Part shown: positions 57,497 through 63,410 of the stretch, piece after piece
Numbering within the stretch: the stretch's first letter is position 1
Layout: each line of letters begins with the position of its first letter
Source: Flavipsychrobacter sp.
GTDB lineage: Bacteria; Bacteroidota; Bacteroidia; Chitinophagales; Chitinophagaceae
Assembly (NCBI GenBank): GCA_025963465.1
Contig: JAOQAP010000060.1
Coordinates: 1 to 63,410 of the forward strand
Direction of reading: 5' to 3'
DNA length: 63,410 bases
Program-made: the position numbers and the translations under genes
Notes under the pieces: generated by a model
What the model saw: the letters and a program-made list of their open reading frames with translations, nothing else
What the model was told of the DNA's origin: nothing
The model's database searches: none

Positions 57497-58228
57497 TTAT
57501 GATGCTGGAGCTTCATCACTCTCTGTTGGAGGTGGGGTTTTCTTCCCCGGTGGCTTCCATAATAGCTTCCATTCCTGTGGGCTAAGAGCATCTTGTACAT
57601 CAAAATTGCCTATTTTGGTACGCCTCAGTTCCTGCAGGTAAGCACCACAGCCCAGTAGCTGTCCAAAGTCGTTAGCTATAGAGCGGATATAGGTACCAGT
57701 GCTGCATACCACCCTGAAATGTACCTCCGGCAGGGCTATCTTAGTCAGCTCGAACTCGCTGATTATCACTGGCCTTGCCTGCAAAATGACCTCTACGCCG
57801 GCACGTGCCAGGTCGTAAGAGCGCTTGCCGTCTTTTTTGATGGCAGAGTGTATGGGTGGCACCTGCATCACCTCGCCGGTCAGTTTTGCAGCAGCGTCCA
57901 ATAGCTGTTGTTCTGTTATATGGTCAAAAGGTAGTATGTTTTGTGGTTCACTTTCCTTGTCATAGGTTTCCGTGGTGGCCCCAAGGTGAAAAATGCCCGT
58001 ATACTCTTTTGGTAATTGCTGGTACTGCGATATCTGTTTGGTCATTTCTCCCGTGCAGCAGATGAGCAGGCCTGTGGCCAGCGGGTCCAGCGTACCGCAA
58101 TGCCCTATTTTGGCGCGCAGGGATATTTTTACGTGGTTGATGGCGTCAAAAGACGTCCACTTATATGGCTTATCCAGTAATATTACACCGCCCTTTTTCA
58201 GTTCGGCAGGCATGGGTCTTTTTTCCAT
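57497..58228 (-). CDS. truB: tRNA pseudouridine(55) synthase
   Basis: GGVILLDKPYKWTSFDAINHVK...KIGHCGTLDPLATGLLICCTGEMTK; STGTYIRSIANDFGQLLGCGAYLQELRRTKIG. Confidence 0.96.
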   Translation of the reverse strand: MEKRPMPAELKKGGVILLDKPYKWTSFDAINHVKISLRAKIGHCGTLDPLATGLLICCTGEMTKQISQYQQLPKEYTGIFHLGATTETYDKESEPQNILPFDHITEQQLLDAAAKLTGEVMQVPPIHSAIKKDGKRSYDLARAGVEVILQARPVIISEFELTKIALPEVHFRVVCSTGTYIRSIANDFGQLLGCGAYLQELRRTKIGNFDVQDALSPQEWKLLWKPPGKKTPPPTESDEAPAS

Positions 58229-58387
58229 TGGTGCAAAGGTAGGTATTTGATTAATCAGGTAATGTGGTAATAGAAATGGGACGATCGGGGTAACAATACA
58301 AAAACATAATGTCCCTTTTAACCAATTAATATTTTAACTACTTCCCCTTTTTTCCTACCTTGTATATTCACCATAAAAAAACATACT

Positions 58388-58888
58388 ATGGCACTTAACG
58401 CATACCTGACCCTTAAGGGCCAGAAAACAGGACAGATAAAAGGCTCTGTAACGCAGAAGGGCAGGGAAAATACCATAGCTGTAATAGCTGTATCGCACGA
58501 GATCGTTTCTCCGCGCGATCCCCAGAGCGGGTTGCCTACAGGGCAGCGCATGCACAAGCCATTTGTGATCACAAAAGAGCTGGACAAAAGCTCCCCCTTG
58601 CTGCATAATGCGCTGACTAATAATGAGAATATAACGGAGTTCACCCTTCGCTTTTATACACCGCAGATAGGGGCGGCAACTGGTGTGGGTGCTGAAGTGC
58701 AGCACTACACTGTAAAACTAACCAATGCCAGCATCGCATCTATTAGCTTCCGTATGCTGAACAATAAGAACCCGGAGCTGGTAAGATTTGCAGAGTATGA
58801 GGAGATAGCATTTACCTACCAGAAAATAGAATGGACCTGGAACGACGGTGGCATAACTGCCCAGGACGACTGGGAAGCGAGGGTATAA
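58388..58888 (+). CDS. Type VI secretion tube protein family (TssD/Hcp), orphan in this window
   Basis: AYLTLKGQKTGQIKGSVTQKGRENTIAVIAVSHEIVSPRDPQSGLPTGQRMHKPFVITKELDKSSPLLHNAL. Confidence 0.9.
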   Translation: MALNAYLTLKGQKTGQIKGSVTQKGRENTIAVIAVSHEIVSPRDPQSGLPTGQRMHKPFVITKELDKSSPLLHNALTNNENITEFTLRFYTPQIGAATGVGAEVQHYTVKLTNASIASISFRMLNNKNPELVRFAEYEEIAFTYQKIEWTWNDGGITAQDDWEARV

Positions 58889-58911
58889 TAAAGTCATTTT
58901 TAATATTGTTT

Positions 58912-58945
58912 ACCACGCCACCGCTAACCGGTGGCGTGGTTTTTT
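58912..58945 (+). terminator. Rho-independent terminator of the hcp-like gene
   Basis: ACCACGCCACCG-CTAAC-CGGTGGCGTGGT-TTTTT, 12-bp perfect stem. Confidence 0.92.
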
Positions 58946-59028
58946 GTGTAGGTAACATTTTGGACGAGCGTATGAATTGCAGCATAAGCGTATAATTTCT
59001 AATAAAAGATCAATTAACTCCTTTGATA

Positions 59029-59421
59029 ATGGTTATAGAAGCGAAAGACAAGCTGGAACAATTGCATAAAAGAATGATAGAAGAAGTACAGGACTATGCA
59101 ATTATTCTCCTTGATGTGGACGGTACGATACTGACGTGGAACGCAGGTGTGGAAAAAATAAAAGGTTACAAACCCAATGAGATCATAGGTCAGAACTTCA
59201 ATATTTTTTATCTCCCCCAGGACCGCCAGGCCAAACTACCCCAGAGCCTGCTGGACCTTGCCGTAAGAGAAGGCCGTGCCAGGCATATAGGCAGGCGTGT
59301 GCGCAGGGATGGTACCATATTCTGGGGCAGTATACTCATCACCGCTATTCACGATGAGGCTGGTAATGTAATAGGCTTTACCAAACTGACCCGCGAGCTG
59401 CGCGATAACGAGATAGACTAA
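59029..59421 (+). CDS. Stand-alone PAS domain protein
   Basis: DYAIILLDVDGTILTWNAGVEKIKGYKPNEIIGQNFNIFYLPQDRQAKLP...GRRVRRDGTIFWGSILITAIHDEAGNVIGFTKLTREL. Confidence 0.92.
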   Translation: MVIEAKDKLEQLHKRMIEEVQDYAIILLDVDGTILTWNAGVEKIKGYKPNEIIGQNFNIFYLPQDRQAKLPQSLLDLAVREGRARHIGRRVRRDGTIFWGSILITAIHDEAGNVIGFTKLTRELRDNEID

Positions 59422-59431
59422 GCGAGACCAT

Positions 59432-60106
59432 CTACGACCTGGTAAACCTGTACCTCATCCCTATAGTAATGGGAAAGGAAAGCTGTTTCCAGCCCAGTAT
59501 TCCTGTTTGAGATTGACTGGTCCCTTTCTCAAGTGTTGCATCGGTATACCTTACCCCTGTCTCGAGGTTGATACGGGTGCGGTCGCCAACAACAATGGCA
59601 TATCCTGACTGGCCGCCGTAATACAACCCCTTACATGCTGGGTAGATGATCTCCGTAGGATAATTGGTGACAAGTGTCCTTGAGTTCATATTGAATAGCT
59701 GCCCGAATGTGCCGCCAACATAGATATAGCTGTTGGGCAGGTAGAACTTATAATTGACAAATACATTGGGGCATACTGCAGGCTGGGTAACGATGGCCGT
59801 GCTTGCTACCGATATCTCTTTTACCGACCCGCCGACCAGGTAAAACTGTGTCACCTTTTGCGAGTACTCCACACCAAACACATCTGCAGCTATACCAAAC
59901 TGTATCCTCCTGATGTTCATAGACAAGCGTACCGAACAAAAACCTTTCATCACAGGCTTAACATCAGATACATGCACAGAAGATGCGGGATCCGCAACTA
60001 CCTTCGGCCTTGCGCCCGGAATCAATCCTAAATTCGCACTCACTTCTGCATATTGCGCGTGGCATATGACCGGGACCAGCAATAAGAGCAAAAACAGTTT
60101 TTTCAT
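59432..60106 (-). CDS. Secreted/outer-membrane hypothetical protein
   Basis: Signal MKKLFLLLLLVPVICHAQ; alternating beta pattern ending in aromatic-rich MRYRFTRS. Confidence 0.6.
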   Translation of the reverse strand: MKKLFLLLLLVPVICHAQYAEVSANLGLIPGARPKVVADPASSVHVSDVKPVMKGFCSVRLSMNIRRIQFGIAADVFGVEYSQKVTQFYLVGGSVKEISVASTAIVTQPAVCPNVFVNYKFYLPNSYIYVGGTFGQLFNMNSRTLVTNYPTEIIYPACKGLYYGGQSGYAIVVGDRTRINLETGVRYTDATLEKGTSQSQTGILGWKQLSFPITIGMRYRFTRS

Positions 60107-60112
60107 ACAACT

Positions 60113-60895
60113 TTACTGTACCACCAGTTTAGTTTCCGATCTTCCGTTCACACTGGTCAGGCGCACAATGTATAATCCTGCACGCTGGTCACGAAGGTCT
60201 ACCTGCAGCGGCCCTGTTGCCTCAGTAGTATATAACACACGGCCAGGTATATTCAGCACCTCCACCTTTGTGGCAACATGTTCTATATCAATAGTGAACA
60301 CACCACCGGTAGGGTTTGGATAGATAGCAGGGGCTGCATTATCGTTTATATTACTTACCACTGATGGTGCCGGTTTCATGATACGGATACTATCAATAAC
60401 TACTTCCGTCAGCGGCTTATCGGTAGTGTCAGTTGCTACAAGGCCTATGCTTTGTACCACTGCAAAATTAGTAGTGACCATACCAAACACCGTATAATGA
60501 TTGTTGAGGTACGCATTGTTTACAAGGTTGATATAAAACTGGGAGCCATTAGTGTTGGGGCCTGAATTGGCCATGGCCAGTGCGCCCGGCACATTCTTCA
60601 ACTTTGGGCTGAACTCATCAGGGGTCATATAGCCCGGCCCGCCCGTACCGTTACCCAGCGGGTCGCCGCCCTGTATCATAAAGTTTTTTATAACCCGGTG
60701 AAATATAAGCCCGTCATAAAATTTATTGTTTACCCTTACTATAAAGCTATCCGTTGTTATTGGAGTGATTGTATCAGTAAGTGCCACAGTAAAGCTACCC
60801 ATGCTGGTATAAAAGGTCGTTTCTGTTTGTGCACCGACACGGCAACAGGCAATAATACTCAACATCAACAGGCATATTGTTATACAGTTTTTCAT
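60113..60895 (-). CDS. Peptidylprolyl isomerase (cyclophilin) with T9SS type A sorting domain
   Basis: FYDGLIFHRVIKNFMIQGGDPLGNGTGGPGY...ALAMANSGPNTNGSQFYINL; C-terminus AIYPNPTGGVFTIDI...RAGLYIVRLTS. Confidence 0.92.
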   Translation of the reverse strand: MKNCITICLLMLSIIACCRVGAQTETTFYTSMGSFTVALTDTITPITTDSFIVRVNNKFYDGLIFHRVIKNFMIQGGDPLGNGTGGPGYMTPDEFSPKLKNVPGALAMANSGPNTNGSQFYINLVNNAYLNNHYTVFGMVTTNFAVVQSIGLVATDTTDKPLTEVVIDSIRIMKPAPSVVSNINDNAAPAIYPNPTGGVFTIDIEHVATKVEVLNIPGRVLYTTEATGPLQVDLRDQRAGLYIVRLTSVNGRSETKLVVQ

Positions 60896-60986
60896 GTGTG
60901 TGCTGTTTGTGCGAATTGGTAAGATAGTGAAATAATACAAAAGGGTAGCCAGATTTGCACGCGACGGCTTGTACCAAATAAAATTA

Positions 60987-62858
60987 CTACCTGCCGCGCT
61001 TTCCAACGCTTTTGAAAAAAGCCTTGAACACACCCTTTTTTTTATGTTTCCGTCCATCGGACATTGTTGCTATATTCTCTGCCAATTCCTGGTCTTTGAC
61101 CACGGTTTTGTCCACACATTCGCGGAGATTCGTAAAAATAAGCCCAAAAAAAGAACGCATCCGATTTCGGGAGACCTGGGATGTGCCGGTACGCAGCTTG
61201 CCTCCCGGCATCGGGTTATCAGTATAGAGATATACATGATTTGCCATGACCGTGCCAACACGTCTTGGTTTCATTTCGTCCTTTTTTGTCATTTTGTCAA
61301 GCCCTACCTTCAGGTGGTCATACTGCATAGTAAGAGAACCACGTGATGACCATTGGTTTGCCCGGACTGATAGATCAAGCCTGCTGATATGCACCGATTT
61401 AATGTCCGTGAGACTGAGTGCCTGAGCGTCTTTGCTGATCTGGTCTGCGTCCAGCCCTGTAAGCTGACCGGAGAATGTGAACGACCCGTCGGTATCGTTA
61501 AGCATAAAATCGAAGTTTGCATTTACCGGGCTTTTGCCATTGTATTTTCCGCCGAGTCGCGCTATGCAGTGCGGCCTGGCTTGCCGTACACTTGCTATGT
61601 TAGTTATATTTTCAATGGTGCCGTTGATGTCATTAAATGTGGCACCCCCCGCTCTGTGGGTCATTTTGTTCATTTCTGTATAGGTTACATTAGCATTCCG
61701 GATGTTCACCACCGGAATATTCACTTGTGTTTTAAGATGATACAATATCTGCTGCGGAAATCGTTCCACCTTGCTTTGTGTGTCAGGTGGAGGGGTGCGT
61801 CGTAGAAATGTCTGCTCCCCGAGCTCCGTCAGGGTAGCTGAAGATGCAGCAAAAACATGATCTTCGGCGAGCCTGCGCCAGCTGAAATTGTGTAACACCG
61901 CTTCCTTAAGTTGAACCGCATACTGCACCTTATCCATTCCCAACTTCCGGTCATAGGCGCTGTTGTCTTCAATAGAACTTATCGTCAGATTTTTGATGAT
62001 GGTATTGTCACCCCTAGAGGCAAACTCAAACGATGGGGCATTTGTAATATAGGTTTCACCAGGCTCTGATGATGTTATTCTGCGCAATTTGATAACACCG
62101 CTTTCTGCAAAGAACAAGCCCGGCGGATCGCCATCAACAACGGGCATCTTCATATTATTTAGCAGAATGTACTCACCCTCTATATATGACTGTGAGTTAT
62201 GGACGGGGCATATAACGGTGATATTGAGCCCGCTGATCAATACATGCCCTATCAAACATTTTTTTAGACGCTCGCTTCCAAAAGGATCGTTTTTTGTGTC
62301 TTTTCCCGCTGCATTATCAGTGTATTTCGTGAACTTTTCCTGCGGATTGAGTACAACAAGGCTGTCACATACCAGTATATGATTAGTAACAAGGGAAGAG
62401 AAAATTACGCCGGTCAGCCGGACTTTGGGCAGCGTAATGGAGGCTATGGAGCACGGCAGATTGTGTCGGGCTTTCAGTTCGTTTATTTTCTGCTCATCAG
62501 GCCAAACTGCAACGCCGGCCAGGCTGATTTCACCTGCGGGGTCAACCTTAATGTCTTCGATAGAAATGTTGTACAGCCCTCCGCTGGAATGACTCACAAA
62601 CTCCCGTATGTACTTCCCGATCAGCGAGGAGTCTATCGGCTCTTTGACCTCCGTAGTGTCCAGAACAGCTTTAGCGCCACCATTTCCATAAGCCTTCCGG
62701 CTGGTAATCACCGTTTTGTGGGGTCTGTGAAAGATGTACAATAACGACAGCAAAGCAAACGCAGCCAACGCTAAAAAGGCTTTGGCCAGTACCTTGAAAA
62801 TATTTGTCGCATTCGAACGCACGAATGCAGGAAAGACCAAAACCATGCCCGGACTCAT
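60987..62858 (-). CDS. AsmA-like / DUF748-like single-pass membrane protein
   Basis: N-terminal TM then IEDIKVDPAGEISLAGVAVWPDE...LHNFSWRRL...VKSVHISRLDLSVRANQWSSRGSLTMQYDHLKV beta-repeat pattern; ORF opens at 62981. Confidence 0.6.
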   Translation of the reverse strand: MSPGMVLVFPAFVRSNATNIFKVLAKAFLALAAFALLSLLYIFHRPHKTVITSRKAYGNGGAKAVLDTTEVKEPIDSSLIGKYIREFVSHSSGGLYNISIEDIKVDPAGEISLAGVAVWPDEQKINELKARHNLPCSIASITLPKVRLTGVIFSSLVTNHILVCDSLVVLNPQEKFTKYTDNAAGKDTKNDPFGSERLKKCLIGHVLISGLNITVICPVHNSQSYIEGEYILLNNMKMPVVDGDPPGLFFAESGVIKLRRITSSEPGETYITNAPSFEFASRGDNTIIKNLTISSIEDNSAYDRKLGMDKVQYAVQLKEAVLHNFSWRRLAEDHVFAASSATLTELGEQTFLRRTPPPDTQSKVERFPQQILYHLKTQVNIPVVNIRNANVTYTEMNKMTHRAGGATFNDINGTIENITNIASVRQARPHCIARLGGKYNGKSPVNANFDFMLNDTDGSFTFSGQLTGLDADQISKDAQALSLTDIKSVHISRLDLSVRANQWSSRGSLTMQYDHLKVGLDKMTKKDEMKPRRVGTVMANHVYLYTDNPMPGGKLRTGTSQVSRNRMRSFFGLIFTNLRECVDKTVVKDQELAENIATMSDGRKHKKKGVFKAFFKSVGKRGR

Positions 62859-63009
62859 TAAAACAAAAAATCGCCTGAAGGCAGTAAAGCAAGCGAACAC
62901 TACAGGAGCATTTCTAGCTTTTGTCCAGATCGACCTCTTATAACGTCTATTTAGCACCCTGCGAAAGCAGGATCCATACAATACATTTGTATAAAATAAT
63001 CGTTTCTAT

Positions 63010-63410
63010 ATGGCAACAACTAACTTAATGGTAAAATTGGTGTTCGACAGGTGGAACGCATCGGTAAAAAATTTCGATACCCTACTGAACACACTTACCG
63101 ACGAACAATTAGAAAAAGAAATAGCACCCGGTAAAAACAGGGGTATTTATTTATTTGGCCATCTTATTGCCGTGCATGATGACATGCTTATCCTTTTAGG
63201 CATGGGCGATAAATTATATCCCGGACTGGCTGAACCCTTTCTGACATCCGCCGATAAAGTGGTAACCCGGATCCCGTCTGCAACTGAATTGCGCGGCTAC
63301 TGGACCAAGCAATGCGACGTGATGAAACAACAATTCGATCGTTTAGATCCTGAAGATTGGTTTGAAAAACACACTGCTGTCTCTGCAGAAGATTTCAGTA
63401 AAGAACCACA
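63010..63410 (+). CDS. DinB-like protein, 3' truncated by the window edge
   Basis: MATTNLMVKLVFDRWNASVKNFDTLLNTLTDEQLEKEIAPGKNRGIYLFGHLIAVHDDMLILLGMGD; not in the ORF track because it has no stop in the window. Confidence 0.8.
   Translation, partial: MATTNLMVKLVFDRWNASVKNFDTLLNTLTDEQLEKEIAPGKNRGIYLFGHLIAVHDDMLILLGMGDKLYPGLAEPFLTSADKVVTRIPSATELRGYWTKQCDVMKQQFDRLDPEDWFEKHTAVSAEDFSKEP

Noticed and set aside
1-63410. Scan for CRISPR arrays, tRNA/rRNA genes, insertion-sequence transposases, integrases and prophage genes
   Set aside because: No regularly spaced 25-40 bp repeats, no recognisable tRNA cloverleaf or rRNA, and no transposase/integrase ORFs were seen; the repeats found are dispersed hairpins or short coding tandem repeats.

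Overview
The window is an ordinary-looking Bacteroidetes (probably Chitinophagaceae/Sphingobacteriia-like) chromosome segment. The assignment rests on T9SS sorting domains, TAnnTTTG promoter boxes and operon style; no rRNA was available. Contents in order: (i) the end of a sugar/EPS locus (GDP-fucose synthase, FkbM methyltransferase, GT2); (ii) two tandem paralogous giant T9SS type-B proteins, one with an apparent +1 frameshift in an A7 tract; (iii) a complete 14-subunit nuoA-N complex I operon with three oddities: SRPBCC and NTF2-like genes between nuoE and nuoF, an in-frame TAA near the nuoF N-terminus, and an MNT/HepT-type nucleotidyltransferase-toxin pair between nuoH and nuoI that overlaps nuoI; (iv) a mixed housekeeping/accessory region: purN, TMEM175-like, amidase, ECF sigma, single-domain response regulators, carbamoyltransferase, YifB/ComM, aldehyde dehydrogenase, an uncharacterised four-gene two-component operon, rhomboid, mutL, ferredoxin reductase, GH3-serine hydrolase fusion, polA, truB, orphan Hcp, PAS, T9SS-sorted cyclophilin, AsmA-like, DinB. 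The strongest candidates for something undescribed are: a RelA/SpoT-fold protein with apparently lost catalytic residues and a long Pro/Gln/Val repeat linker (55290-57365); the small protein/membrane protein/HK/LuxR operon (41505-44174); the TA module locked inside the nuo operon; and several dispersed intergenic hairpin families, one of which shows compensatory changes between copies. All calls come from reading the sequence and provided translations; no database search was run.
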